A DNA stretch of 64,000 nt, from positions 1 to 64,000 of the forward strand of contig JABWBC010000002.1 of the NCBI GenBank assembly GCA_013360695.1, given 5' to 3'. Numbering within the stretch: position 1 is the stretch's first letter; the number at the start of each line of letters is the position of its first letter. The DNA comes from Phycisphaerales bacterium. GTDB taxonomy: Bacteria > Planctomycetota > Phycisphaerae > Phycisphaerales > UBA1924. This document shows, piece by piece, positions 10,554-20,246 of the stretch. The notes beneath the pieces are model-generated. The model was not told the DNA's origin. It was given only the letters and a program-made list of their open reading frames with translations, and searched no databases. The position numbers and the translations under genes were made by a program.

Positions 10554-10621
10554 GAAGGTCCCTCTCGGTTGGCGTGGCCGCGTCCGGGCGGCCCTGAAAA
10601 CAGTGTACCTACCATCGGCCG

Positions 10622-11284
10622 ATGGTCGAGCCAAACTCGAACGGAGTCCAAATCGCGATCCAGCCCTTTGTGCTTGGGCCGTATGAGACCAACTGCTACG
10701 TCGTAACGCCCGAGGGCGGCCGCGATTGCTGGATCATTGACGCCAGTTTTGACCCGGAAGAGATGATTTCCCATATCCGGCGGTTGGGCCTGACCCCCCG
10801 AGCGATCCTGCTCACCCACGCCCACTTGGACCACATCGCCGGCCTTGGCCGGGTGCGAGAGGCGTTTCCCGGGATTCCCGTGCTCTTGCACCGAGCGGAG
10901 CACGAATGGCTCGCAAACCCGGTGCTGAATCTCTCCGCGATGACCGGGGAACCGATCCGCGAGGGCGACCCGGACGGCGAACTGGCGGACGGCCAGGAAC
11001 TGACGCTCGGCCCATTACACTGGATCGTTCGGCATACGCCGGGACACTCGCCGGGCGGCGTGATGTTTTACTGCGAGGAGGCGGGAGTCGCGCTGGTGGG
11101 CGATTCGCTGTTCAACGGTTCCGTGGGGCGAACGGACTTTCCGGGGAGCAGCCCGCAAACGCTGGCCGACTCGATTCGGCGCGTGCTGTATCAACTCCCG
11201 GCAACGACTCGCGTGTTCCCTGGACACGGCCCGCCGACCACGATCGGGCGCGAGATGAAGAGCAATCCGTTCGTCAGAGCGTAG
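10622..11284 (+). CDS. MBL-fold metallo-hydrolase (glyoxalase II-like)
   Basis: ILLTHAHLDHIAGLGRVREAF, HTPGHSPGGVMFY, GDSLFNGSVGRTDFPG, VFPGHGPPTTIG. Confidence 0.93.
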   Translation: MVEPNSNGVQIAIQPFVLGPYETNCYVVTPEGGRDCWIIDASFDPEEMISHIRRLGLTPRAILLTHAHLDHIAGLGRVREAFPGIPVLLHRAEHEWLANPVLNLSAMTGEPIREGDPDGELADGQELTLGPLHWIVRHTPGHSPGGVMFYCEEAGVALVGDSLFNGSVGRTDFPGSSPQTLADSIRRVLYQLPATTRVFPGHGPPTTIGREMKSNPFVRA

Positions 11285-11294
11285 ACGCCCCTTC

Positions 11295-11816
11295 TCACGC
11301 GTTGCCCAGCCCCATGCACCGACGCCACGCGCTGACTTGTCCCATGTGGACCGCGATGTGATTGTTCATCATGAACATCGCCATGCCGCCCACGAGCGGA
11401 AGAAACTCTCGATACCGCTCGATGGGGGTCGGCTTTGAGAGGTCGGCGTCGGAGATCGTGAGCACAACAGACGCGATCGCTTCGTAGCCCTTGGTGTACG
11501 CGTCGACGACCGCGCTCATCGCGGGATAGGTCTTGGCGTCCGCGTCATCAAGGCAGGGAGTGCCGTCCTTGAACAACGCTTCCCAACCCGCGGAAAGTTC
11601 GGGCACGTCGGATGCACGCCCCAGCGCCGTGGCGATGCGCTGCGGGTACAGGCACAGGTGGCCATACACCCACGCGGCGTGATTGGTCTCGATCGCCTTT
11701 CCGTTCACGACGGCCTTGCGCGCGAACATCGCGGGCGAAACGTCTTTCAACAGACGCTGGGCGTAGCTCTGTGTGCGGCGGTGCCCGGCGACGATCATTT
11801 CGGCGAACGCTCCCAT
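11295..11816 (-). CDS. DinB-like protein
   Basis: NHAAWVYGHLCLYPQRI and NNHIAVHMGQVSAWRRCMGLG helical-bundle metal-binding pattern. Confidence 0.75.
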   Translation of the reverse strand: MGAFAEMIVAGHRRTQSYAQRLLKDVSPAMFARKAVVNGKAIETNHAAWVYGHLCLYPQRIATALGRASDVPELSAGWEALFKDGTPCLDDADAKTYPAMSAVVDAYTKGYEAIASVVLTISDADLSKPTPIERYREFLPLVGGMAMFMMNNHIAVHMGQVSAWRRCMGLGNA

Positions 11817-12036
11817 CGTCTGACTCCCTCGGATTCGCGGCGTGTCGCGCCGCGTTGTGCTCAACGGTTGTGCGGAGCTTCTCAAGTCAACGCGAACTGG
11901 TTTCGACGCAGGACGACGTTGGTCCCGGCGGCCCACTGCTCTGCCCGAACTATCGATCATAGACGATGGTCGATATGTCGTTCCGATCCGCGCACGAATG
12001 CCCCCCGCACATCGCCGGGAACTGATCGCGTGCCGA

Positions 12037-13116
12037 TCATGCACCCACGTATTTCGCGTACACACCTCGGGCACGAGCGGGGTCGGCGGTACCGGCGACG
12101 ATCGCCCGGCCGTCGGCGAACAGGGAGAGCTCCAGTGATCCAGAGCTCTCGGCGCGTTCGCCCGCCAGAGAAACACGGAGAAGCGACGGCGACACTCGCT
12201 TCGGGGTGAACTCGCGAAGGCGTTCCGCCGCTCGGTCCAGGTCGCACTCGCGGCCGGTCGAACCGATCTGCACGGCGAGCTGGCCGCAGAGCTTGATGGC
12301 GTCGTCGTCGTGCTTTCCATCGAGGAATTCGAAGGAATGCTTGCCGCAGCACGGGCAGTTTCGGCGAGCGGTGGCGTTGCACATCGAGGAGAGATCGATG
12401 CGGCGACGTTCGCTGGACCAGAGGTCGAACTCGAGCAGTGTGGGCTTGATGAGATCGCGCCGACCGATCAGCACCTTGATCGCGTCCGCGGCCTGGCAAC
12501 CCGCGACGATCGCGACCGCGGCGCCAAGAACGCCCGTGGTGTCGCAGGTCGGCATCGTGCCCGGCGCGGGCGGTTCTTCGAAGACGCAGCGGAGGCACGG
12601 CGAGGCATCGGGAAGGATCGTCATCTGCATGCCGCGAGTGCCGATCACGCCGCCGTAGACAAAGGGGATAGTGTCGCGCACGGCGGCGTCGTTGAGCAGG
12701 TATCGCGTGCCGGCGTTGTCCGTGCCGTCGATAAGTACGTCGGGCTTAGCTTCGCGGAGCAGACGTGGGAGCGTGCGCGAGGTGACGTCGAGCACGTGAG
12801 GCTCGATCCGAATGCTCGAGTTCACGCGAGAGAGGCGCGAGGCCGCGGCCTCGGCCTTCGGTCGGCGTTCGATCGCATCGCTTTCGTCGAAGAGGCACTG
12901 ACGCTGGAGGTTCGTAAGTTCGACTACGTCGCGATCGACGAGCGTGAGGGTGCCGACGCCGGCACGCGCGAGGAGATCGGCGGATGCGCAGCCGAGCGCA
13001 CCAACGCCAACGATGACGGCACGCGACGCCGCGAGCTTCTGCTGTGACTCCACGCCGAACTCGCGCAGAATCGTCTGCCGCCGGTAGCGATCGAATTGGG
13101 CTGGGCCCTCAGTCAC
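12037..13116 (-). CDS. ThiF/MoeB family adenylyltransferase
   Basis: AVIVGVGALGCASADLLARAGVGTLTLVDRDVVELTNLQRQCLFDESD; PDVLIDGTDNAGTRYLLND; NCPCCG. Confidence 0.93.
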   Translation of the reverse strand: MTEGPAQFDRYRRQTILREFGVESQQKLAASRAVIVGVGALGCASADLLARAGVGTLTLVDRDVVELTNLQRQCLFDESDAIERRPKAEAAASRLSRVNSSIRIEPHVLDVTSRTLPRLLREAKPDVLIDGTDNAGTRYLLNDAAVRDTIPFVYGGVIGTRGMQMTILPDASPCLRCVFEEPPAPGTMPTCDTTGVLGAAVAIVAGCQAADAIKVLIGRRDLIKPTLLEFDLWSSERRRIDLSSMCNATARRNCPCCGKHSFEFLDGKHDDDAIKLCGQLAVQIGSTGRECDLDRAAERLREFTPKRVSPSLLRVSLAGERAESSGSLELSLFADGRAIVAGTADPARARGVYAKYVGA

Positions 13117-14564
13117 GCGGGATTGTTGGGCGCGGATGGCGCCCGCGTGAGGGTGATCTCAACGATCTCCGGCGGCACTCCGAACCGCAGCGGGAGGATC
13201 GACATTCCCACGCCGCGCGAGATGAGCACGCGACAGGCGGGGCCCCGGACGAGCCCGGCGGCGTACTTGCTCCCGTAGCGGCTGGGAACCATCGGCGTAC
13301 CGATGATGGGCAGGCGCACCTGCCCGCCGTGCGTGTGCCCACAGAGCATGAGGTCGATGCGCGGCGGGCGCGACGAGTGCAACTCGGGCAACTCCGCGGT
13401 ATCGGGGCGATGCGCAAGCATCAGGCGTGGCATGAACTCGGGCACTCCCGCGAGGGCCGCGTCGAAGTCGACACGGTCTTCCTTCAGGTCGCCCACGCCA
13501 CACAGGCAGAGTTGGTCCTGGCGTGAGGAGTTAAGATCGGAGGTGAGCGTGCGCGACGCGCGATCGAAGAAGCAGCGCGAGTTGTCGATCATGCGGACGC
13601 CGATGGTCGCGAGAGCCTCGCTCATGCGCTCGCCGCCGGCCCACCAGTCGTGGTTGCCGAGCACCCCCACCACGACGCGCCCTGGCGCCACGAGCGGCTC
13701 AAACAGCGTGGCGGCGGGCGCGATCCATTGAGGGCCGTTGTGCACGTAATCACCGGTGAGGAGCACGATATCGGGCGAAAGTGCGATCGCTTTCGCGACC
13801 GCTTCACGAATGAACGAGGCGGGGATGCGCGGGCCCATGTGCGTGTCGCTGAGTTGCACGAGCTTCAGGCCAACGAGCGAGTCGGGCAGATCCGCGATCG
13901 GGATGTCGTAGCGTGTGACGCGCAGATCCCACGGCTCGACAAGCGTGGCGTCGGCGCCAGCACCGAGGGTGGAGATGCAGCCCAGGCCCAGCGTGCCGTC
14001 AAAGAGAAAGCGACGGCGCGAGGGTGAGACGGGCTCGCTTTCCTGCACATGCGTGTGACTCGAGGGTCCTCGCGATGCTCGGTTTGCTGTTCCGAGCGAA
14101 AGTACGGGCGATTGAGTTCCTTTCGCACGGGCGGCATCCGGCCCGCACGCGAATCGGCGAATCGCCACGAGCACACCGCAGCCTGCAAACCAGCCTGTCC
14201 ACGAGACGCTCGCGGCCAGCGTCGCGACCCTGACCGAATCCATGTACCAGTTGCCGGTCAGCTTGTTAATGATCGCCCACCCGGGCGCGCAGAGCATGTT
14301 GAAGACATTGGCGATGCACTTGGTCACAAACCCAGGCCCGGCCTCATCCCCGTTCAGCGTGCATGACGGCGCGATCCACACGGTCCAATGACTGGTGACC
14401 GAGATCGCGACCAGGCCAAGCCAAGCGATAGCAGCGATCGGCCAGCGGAGCGCACTGCCGCGCGGACGCCGAACATTGGCCGTTGACGCTGCCGCCGAGC
14501 CGCACTCCTCGTTTGCGGCCGTGGTCTGGCAGTCGCTGGACAATTCGGGTGCTTGCTCGCTCAT
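13113..14564 (-). CDS. Metallophosphoesterase (YaeI/YkuE-like) with N-terminal TM segments
   Basis: LVQLSDTHMGPRIPASFI, LLTGDYVHNG, VGVLGNHDWW, LMLCGHTHGGQVRLP. Confidence 0.9.
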   Translation of the reverse strand: MSEQAPELSSDCQTTAANEECGSAAASTANVRRPRGSALRWPIAAIAWLGLVAISVTSHWTVWIAPSCTLNGDEAGPGFVTKCIANVFNMLCAPGWAIINKLTGNWYMDSVRVATLAASVSWTGWFAGCGVLVAIRRFACGPDAARAKGTQSPVLSLGTANRASRGPSSHTHVQESEPVSPSRRRFLFDGTLGLGCISTLGAGADATLVEPWDLRVTRYDIPIADLPDSLVGLKLVQLSDTHMGPRIPASFIREAVAKAIALSPDIVLLTGDYVHNGPQWIAPAATLFEPLVAPGRVVVGVLGNHDWWAGGERMSEALATIGVRMIDNSRCFFDRASRTLTSDLNSSRQDQLCLCGVGDLKEDRVDFDAALAGVPEFMPRLMLAHRPDTAELPELHSSRPPRIDLMLCGHTHGGQVRLPIIGTPMVPSRYGSKYAAGLVRGPACRVLISRGVGMSILPLRFGVPPEIVEITLTRAPSAPNNPA

Positions 14565-14640
14565 TGCTCGGTCGAAGTCCTGTAAGTTGCGCTCGATGCT
14601 CCCGCGGCTGGCGGGCATACGTCGCTTGCCGCGGACGGGT

Positions 14641-15480
14641 TCACGGCGACGAAGGAAGCGGGAGCAGATCGGCCTGTGCGAGCTTGTCCGGGAGCTGATC
14701 GAGGCGAACGGCCTGCTCGATCGAGAACTGGCCGCTCGCGGTGCGACGCAGCGATGAGAGCATCCCGCCCACGCCGAGCGCGGCCCCGAGATCCCGTGCG
14801 AGACTGCGGATGTACACACCCTTGCCGCACTCAACCACGATCGACAGCTTCGGCCAGTCGAACGCATCGACGCGGATGTCGTGAATCTCGACCTTACGAG
14901 GCGCGAGTTCGATCGGTGTGCCCTCGCGCGCCAATTCGTAGGAACGCCGGCCGCCGACGTTGATCGCTGAATACGCGGGCGGGCGCTGGTCGATCGTGCC
15001 GATGAAGCGTGGGAGAATGCGCTCGATGTCCCCGCGTGTCGCGCGAAGCGTGGGGTCGATGGGCGTGCACACGCCGGCCTCGTCGTCGGTCGTCGAAAGG
15101 CGGGACAGGTCGATGGTGGTGACGTAGGTCTTTCGCGTCGCCATGATCTGATCGCACAGACGCGTCGCCTTGCCTATGAGCAGGACGAGCACGCCGGTCG
15201 CGAGCGGATCGAGCGTCCCGCCATGCCCGACCTTGACGCCCTTTGGCGCACCGGCGCGGCGGAGGCGGGCGCGAATGATCGCGCACACGTCCATCGACGT
15301 GAAGCCGGGCTGCTTGTCGATGATGAGCAGACCGGTGGGAGAAGCGGGTGCGGCGGACGGCGTGCGCGATGTCAACTCGGGATGCGTTGAAGATCCTGCC
15401 TGCGCGTCCTGAACTTGCGGCATCGGCGGCGGATTCGGCGTGCTGCTCGCGGGATGAGAGCCATCGCGTGGTTCGTTCAC
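14641..15480 (-). CDS. truB: tRNA pseudouridine(55) synthase TruB
   Basis: LLIIDKQPGFTSMDV, VGHGGTLDPLATGVLVLLIGKATRL, QRPPAYSAINVGGRRSYELAREG, CGKGVYIRSLARDLG. Confidence 0.94.
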   Translation of the reverse strand: MNEPRDGSHPASSTPNPPPMPQVQDAQAGSSTHPELTSRTPSAAPASPTGLLIIDKQPGFTSMDVCAIIRARLRRAGAPKGVKVGHGGTLDPLATGVLVLLIGKATRLCDQIMATRKTYVTTIDLSRLSTTDDEAGVCTPIDPTLRATRGDIERILPRFIGTIDQRPPAYSAINVGGRRSYELAREGTPIELAPRKVEIHDIRVDAFDWPKLSIVVECGKGVYIRSLARDLGAALGVGGMLSSLRRTASGQFSIEQAVRLDQLPDKLAQADLLPLPSSP

Positions 15481-17375
15481 TTCGCACCTCGAGTCCACAC
15501 TCCGACGACGACCAGCGATCCGCGGCCGAGGTTTACGCCGCGCGTCTGGAAGTCCTCATGCCAACCCGCGCCACGAAGCGACTCGGCGGCTCGCGATAAT
15601 TCGATCGGCGCGATGACAAGTCCCTCCGGGTGCGCCGCGGCCCATTCAGCGATGGACTCCTCCGGCACGCGTTGGACCCGTCCGCGGGTGGCGAAAACGA
15701 GGCTGTCTTCCTGATAGCCGCTGCACGCTAAAGGCCGCGAGGACTCTGGATCGATCGATCGGACGTGCTCGATCAGACGCGGACTCAGCGCTGTCACGCG
15801 CGGCATGAGCACGAGGAAGAACGGCACCAGCGCGAACACGCCGGCGACAACGCCCAGGCCCTGGGCACGCAACGCGAGCGATCGCGCCGCGGCGCGGCAG
15901 GCCAGAGCGATGGCGACGAACGCCGCAAGCCCGAGCGCACCGGCCGTCGCGATCAGGAATCCCTGAGAGCTGGTCAGCGACAGCAGCAGCGGCGCCGCGA
16001 CGCTCATCACCGCACCAATGATCGCCCACGGGAGCCACGCGATGGGCTTTGAGAGGTGGTTCGCGTGCGACCCCGCAGTTGTGTGCGTTGCAGGCTCGCT
16101 CGCTCGCGACTCATCGGTCTGATCGCCGCGTCGGCTCACTCCAGGTTGCTTGGTTTGGCTTGCTCGTATTCCAGTCGCCGCGATCGCCAGGAGACCGCGC
16201 CCCGAGAGCAGTGCGATGGCTGGGTACAAGGGCATGGTGTAATGCGGGAGCTTGGTCCCCACGAGCTCGAACACGATCCATGCGGGGAGAATCCAGCCCA
16301 GGCAAAACAACTCACCCGCACGACCCGCCCTTCGCTTCCATCGCTGGTTGGGGAAGGCAAGCGGCAGCCCGCGCCGGACCGCTCGCACGATCGACGCCAG
16401 CGTCGCGAACGAGCCGGGCCAGAAGAGCCCCGCGAGAAGTAGCGTGTGGTAGCCCGGCGGGCCCCAGTGCCCCTCCTTGGCTTCCACGCTCCGACCAAGC
16501 GTTTCATCGAGGATCAATGACCAATAGGAGGCCCAGCCCACGCGCTCGCCGACCGCCCACACCCACGGCCCGACGCACGTCGCGATAATGAGCACGCCCA
16601 ATACGGGGCGGAACTCGTGCAGTCTTCCCCATGTTCGCGCGAACACGCATTGCATGAGCACGGTCAGAGTCGCGATCAAGGGCGCGATCGGCCCCTTGGC
16701 CATGATTCCCATCGCGATCGCGAGCCAGAACAGCGCGGCATGCGGCCACGACGCGCGCTTCTCATTCCACACCCGCCACAGCGCGGCCTGCGACAGCACC
16801 ACGCTGAACAGCAGCAGTTGATCCGCACGCGCTTGATGCGCGTCAAAGGCAACCAGCGGGCACACCGCCAGCAGCGCGGCCCCCAGCCACGCGGCCCTTG
16901 GATCGAACATGCGACACCCGAGCCGCCATGTCGCCATCACCGCGCCGATCGCGCACAACAGGCTCGGGATCCGGTACATCCAGATCGCGTCGCGCGCGGG
17001 GTCGCCGAGTGAAGAAAGCCACGCCGACGCAGCTTGCAGCCAGTAGATCAGCGGCGGCTTGTTCAGGCGGGGCTTGTCCTGAACCATCGGGATGACCAAG
17101 CCGCCCGAATGCAGGTTTGGCGACCGCTCCCTCTCGGGAAGAGCGACCGCCTCGAACATCTGGCGGCTCGCCTGAGCGAAGCGAGATTCGTCGCGGTCAA
17201 TGGGCGGGGTTTGGAGCAGCCCGGGGACATACACTGTGATGCAGATCATCGCGAGCAATACTCCAGCGCGCCAGCCACGCGCGTGCCGCCACCGGGCGGC
17301 GACCAGCGACCACACGCTCGCGAGCACACCCGCGGGGGCAGAACCGAGCTTGAGCGGCCCATCACCATTCCGCAT
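15477..17375 (-). CDS. ArnT-like glycosyltransferase (GT39/PMT type)
   Basis: PPIDRDESRFAQASRQMFE, KPRLNKPPLIYWLQAASAWL, many TM segments; GTGA overlap with truB. Confidence 0.88.
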   Translation of the reverse strand: MRNGDGPLKLGSAPAGVLASVWSLVAARWRHARGWRAGVLLAMICITVYVPGLLQTPPIDRDESRFAQASRQMFEAVALPERERSPNLHSGGLVIPMVQDKPRLNKPPLIYWLQAASAWLSSLGDPARDAIWMYRIPSLLCAIGAVMATWRLGCRMFDPRAAWLGAALLAVCPLVAFDAHQARADQLLLFSVVLSQAALWRVWNEKRASWPHAALFWLAIAMGIMAKGPIAPLIATLTVLMQCVFARTWGRLHEFRPVLGVLIIATCVGPWVWAVGERVGWASYWSLILDETLGRSVEAKEGHWGPPGYHTLLLAGLFWPGSFATLASIVRAVRRGLPLAFPNQRWKRRAGRAGELFCLGWILPAWIVFELVGTKLPHYTMPLYPAIALLSGRGLLAIAATGIRASQTKQPGVSRRGDQTDESRASEPATHTTAGSHANHLSKPIAWLPWAIIGAVMSVAAPLLLSLTSSQGFLIATAGALGLAAFVAIALACRAAARSLALRAQGLGVVAGVFALVPFFLVLMPRVTALSPRLIEHVRSIDPESSRPLACSGYQEDSLVFATRGRVQRVPEESIAEWAAAHPEGLVIAPIELSRAAESLRGAGWHEDFQTRGVNLGRGSLVVVGVWTRGAK

Positions 17376-17439
17376 CGCCCGCGACTATAACCGCACGCTC
17401 GCCGCGCCGGTGCGGGCGGTCCATCTCGCCCTTGGGTTC

Positions 17440-18180
17440 ATGGGCAACATTCTCCGAACGCCGCCGGGAAGGTGGGCGCTCGATCCGGCGCGACGCTGGT
17501 GGACCGTGCCGCTCGTGGCCGGGGTCGTGCTGGCCCTCGCGCTGAACCCATTCGACGGAGCGATCTCGGCTTGGGCACGCTCGGTCAAGCTCGGCGGCGA
17601 CATCAAACGCGAATTCGAGGCCCAACAGCAATTCGGGCAGCTCGTGTCGATCGTGCTTGTCGGAGCGGCGCTCTGGCTCCTGGACAAGAGCCGCCGGGAG
17701 AGATTGTGGGATCTGGCACTGTCGGCCGGCGTCGCGAATCTCCTGGCGAATGTGGTCAAGGTGCTCGTGGGGCGGCCGAGGCCGAATCTCAACGATCCCG
17801 CCGTTTTCCTCGGGCCATTCGGGCAGTACCCGGTTCCGACCGACTCAGGGCCGATGCTTCGATATGCGTGGGAGTTGGCGCCCGGCGTGAGCTATGCGCT
17901 GGGCTCGATGCCGTCGCGACACGCGGTGTCGGCGGCGGCGACCGCGACTTTTCTGGCGTTGGTTTATCCGAGGATCAGCCCCCTCTGCTGGACGCTCGTG
18001 ATCTTCGTGTGCATCGCTCGCGTGGCCCTGGGCGCTCATTTCCCGACGGACGTTGTCGCCGGGGCGCTGCTCGGGCACCTCTCGGCCCGCTGGGTAACGG
18101 ATCGCTCGCTCGGGGTACAACTCGTGAATGCGATCGCCCGAAAGAGCGCGGGGTCGACCAGAGGGGCGTCGGCGGGCTAA
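17440..18180 (+). CDS. PAP2-superfamily membrane phosphatase
   Basis: KVLVGRPRPN, GSMPSRHAVSAAATATFLA, RVALGAHFPTDVVAGALLG. Confidence 0.9.
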   Translation: MGNILRTPPGRWALDPARRWWTVPLVAGVVLALALNPFDGAISAWARSVKLGGDIKREFEAQQQFGQLVSIVLVGAALWLLDKSRRERLWDLALSAGVANLLANVVKVLVGRPRPNLNDPAVFLGPFGQYPVPTDSGPMLRYAWELAPGVSYALGSMPSRHAVSAAATATFLALVYPRISPLCWTLVIFVCIARVALGAHFPTDVVAGALLGHLSARWVTDRSLGVQLVNAIARKSAGSTRGASAG

Positions 18181-18197
18181 ACTGTCGGTCCTTCCCC

Positions 18198-18284
18198 GGA
18201 GAGGTGTCCGAGAGGCTGAAGGAGCAGCACTGGAAATGCTGTATACGGGTAACCGTATCGGGGGTTCGAATCCCCCCCTCTCCG
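18198..18284 (+). tRNA. tRNA-Ser (GGA)
   Basis: Acceptor GGAGAGG/CCTCTCC, anticodon loop CTGGAAA (GGA), long variable arm, T loop GGTTCGAATCC, discriminator G. Confidence 0.97.
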
Positions 18285-18329
18285 CTTTGAGAATCTTGTC
18301 GCCAGCGCTGGCCTGCGCTGCCTGTCGTT

Positions 18330-18540
18330 TACTGTCTTGAGCTCGAATCGGCCCGCACGCGGAGAGGCCAGGATTCTCCGCGATTGGTGACCCCCTTCGC
18401 GCAGCTGCTGGTTTTCCAGTGGTTTGCGATGCAGCCTCAGCGGCCGAAGAGGCCTGAGACCCAAATGAGACCCAAGAACGGGCTGTTTGCGCGCATCCGG
18501 TTTTGCGGACGTTGCCGGCTTTGAGCTGTTGTTGACTGGC
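18330..18540. repeat. Copy 1 of a 211-bp dispersed direct repeat
   Basis: Aligns without gaps to 38803..39013 (tactgtct..gctcgaatcggcccgcacgcggagagg...ttgactggc). Confidence 0.9.
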
Positions 18541-18670
18541 TGTGCATGCCCCGCTGAGAGTCATCGCCAGCGCCTGCATGGCCTGCTGCGAGTTGTCGTC
18601 GTGCAGGTGGTAGTAGAGATCGAGGATGTCGGAGGATGAGTGGCCGAAGCACGCCAACGCCTTCTCGTGG
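18330..18670 (-). pseudogene. C-terminal remnant of a tyrosine recombinase/integrase
   Basis: Minus-strand frame contains FGHSSSDILDLYYHLHDDNSQQAMQALA, the typical integrase C-terminus (LGHSS...Y.HL); no N-terminal or catalytic remainder upstream; adjacent to tRNA-Ser. Confidence 0.65.
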
Positions 18671-18882
18671 CAAAGTGCTCGTTGGCGCAGAACCCATTGG
18701 CGGATGGCGGCGGAGACACATCGGGTGCCCCCCAACGCACAGCCACTCACTTCGATTATCGCGCCTATCGACGGCGAGGTCTGTGAAGCTTGACGTTTCC
18801 GCGAGCTGGATCACACCATCATCGCGGAACGGAGCGCCAAGAGCTGCCCTCGCTTCGACATACAGGCTGCCCGACAGACGCC

Positions 18883-18989
18883 CGCTCGGTTCATGCGGCG
18901 GAGCCGCGCCGACGGCGAGGTGCTGTGCTCCAAGTGGGCACCCGGCGATCGCGCGATTGAAGAAATCGTCGATTGTCCCTTAGTCGGCC
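18883..18989. repeat. 107-bp block 3' of a dockerin gene, copy 1
   Basis: Gap-free match (about 15 mismatches by eye) to 32401..32507, same position relative to the stop codon of a GC-dockerin gene. Confidence 0.85.
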
Positions 18990-20195
18990 TCAGCACCCCG
19001 CCTCAAACGCCTCGGCGAACAGGTCGTAATCGTCGCCGTTCACGAACCCGTCGTGGTTGATGTCGGCGCCGAGGTCGCCCGCCTCAAACACCGAGACAAA
19101 CAGGTCATGATCGACCGAGTCCAGAAGCCCATTGCGATCGAGGTCCGCTGTGCTGCGAACCCATCGAAATGCCGTCTGCCTTCCACCGCCAATCATGTTG
19201 TAGCCGACGACAACCGAGCCATCACATGATGTCGCGTATGCGTTCGACTCCGGCTCCGGCCCTTGGGCTCGCAGCAGCCGGATCATGCCACCGCTCCTCG
19301 TCCATGCCATGGCGTAGGGCCAATCGTTCTCTGCGTCATACGAGTATCCGACGACCGTTGTTCCGTCCGCCGAGACTCCCTGCGCGACCGATTCCGACCC
19401 GCCGAGAGTGCCCAACAACTCCAGACCTTGCTCGGCACTCCATCGAAACGCGGTTGAGTTTCCAGCGCTGGCGCCGCTCACAGCTCCAACAAGCACGCTA
19501 CCGTCGGCAGACACGTCGTAGCACTCCCCCCCAATTCCGACATCTTGCATTCCATCATGCAAAATCCACCGAAAAACGCGGGGCATGCCAGAGCTGTCGC
19601 TCGACCAGCCCACGACCACGCTGCCATCCGACGAGACGCCGTACGCCAGAGCATCCAGTCCGCCCAGCGTGTCAAGATCGACCATGCCGTCCTTCAAGGT
19701 CCAGCGAAACGCGCGTGTGTGAGTACCGTCAGCATTTGTCGCATAGCCAACCACCACCCCTCCGTTGGCGGACACATCCATTGCCCATGACCCACGCCCG
19801 TAGAGCGTCCCAAGGCCTTGAATGCCCTCAAGGGGAGCCCATCGGAACGCTTGCAGCGGCGACCCATTGCCGCTGTTGCCAAATCCGACAACCACCTGTC
19901 CGTCTGCGGACACGCCGTTGGCGCGCGCGAAAGTACCTCCGGGGAACTCGATATCTTGCCTGCCGGTTTCTTGGGTCCAACGGAACGCGAAGTACCGATC
20001 CGCGTTTCTCGTGACACCAACAAGTGTCGCACCATCCCACGACGTGCCGGTTGCGGACAGACATGTCAGCAAGTCCTGCTCGTATCCACACGCCTGAGAG
20101 AACGCCTTGTCCGAGAGCGCGGCCACGCCAACAGTGAAGGCAATGATCGCCCAGGCCAACTCACTTCGCCGCAACCGCTCCTTGCTCCGATCCAT
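18990..20195 (-). CDS. Secreted HAF-repeat protein with C-terminal GC-type dockerin
   Basis: Signal-like MDRSKERLRRSELAWAIIAFTVGVAALSDKAFSQA; repeats GVSSDGSVVVGWSSDSSGMPRVFRW; ends ADINHDGFVNGDDYDLFAEAFEAGC. Confidence 0.88.
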   Translation of the reverse strand: MDRSKERLRRSELAWAIIAFTVGVAALSDKAFSQACGYEQDLLTCLSATGTSWDGATLVGVTRNADRYFAFRWTQETGRQDIEFPGGTFARANGVSADGQVVVGFGNSGNGSPLQAFRWAPLEGIQGLGTLYGRGSWAMDVSANGGVVVGYATNADGTHTRAFRWTLKDGMVDLDTLGGLDALAYGVSSDGSVVVGWSSDSSGMPRVFRWILHDGMQDVGIGGECYDVSADGSVLVGAVSGASAGNSTAFRWSAEQGLELLGTLGGSESVAQGVSADGTTVVGYSYDAENDWPYAMAWTRSGGMIRLLRAQGPEPESNAYATSCDGSVVVGYNMIGGGRQTAFRWVRSTADLDRNGLLDSVDHDLFVSVFEAGDLGADINHDGFVNGDDYDLFAEAFEAGC

Positions 20196-20246
20196 GACGC
20201 CTCCGCCGTTCAGGAATTTGCTGATGTGCCGAGCCGCATCAAGCAA

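Noticed and set aside
17845-18750. ORFs over the tRNA (RGGFEPPIRLPVYSISSAAPSASRTPL; RGGDSNPRYGYPYTAFPVLLLQPLGHLS) as proteins
   Set aside because: These are translations of the antisense strand of tRNA-Ser, a common annotation artefact; only the upstream integrase-like portion is meaningful.
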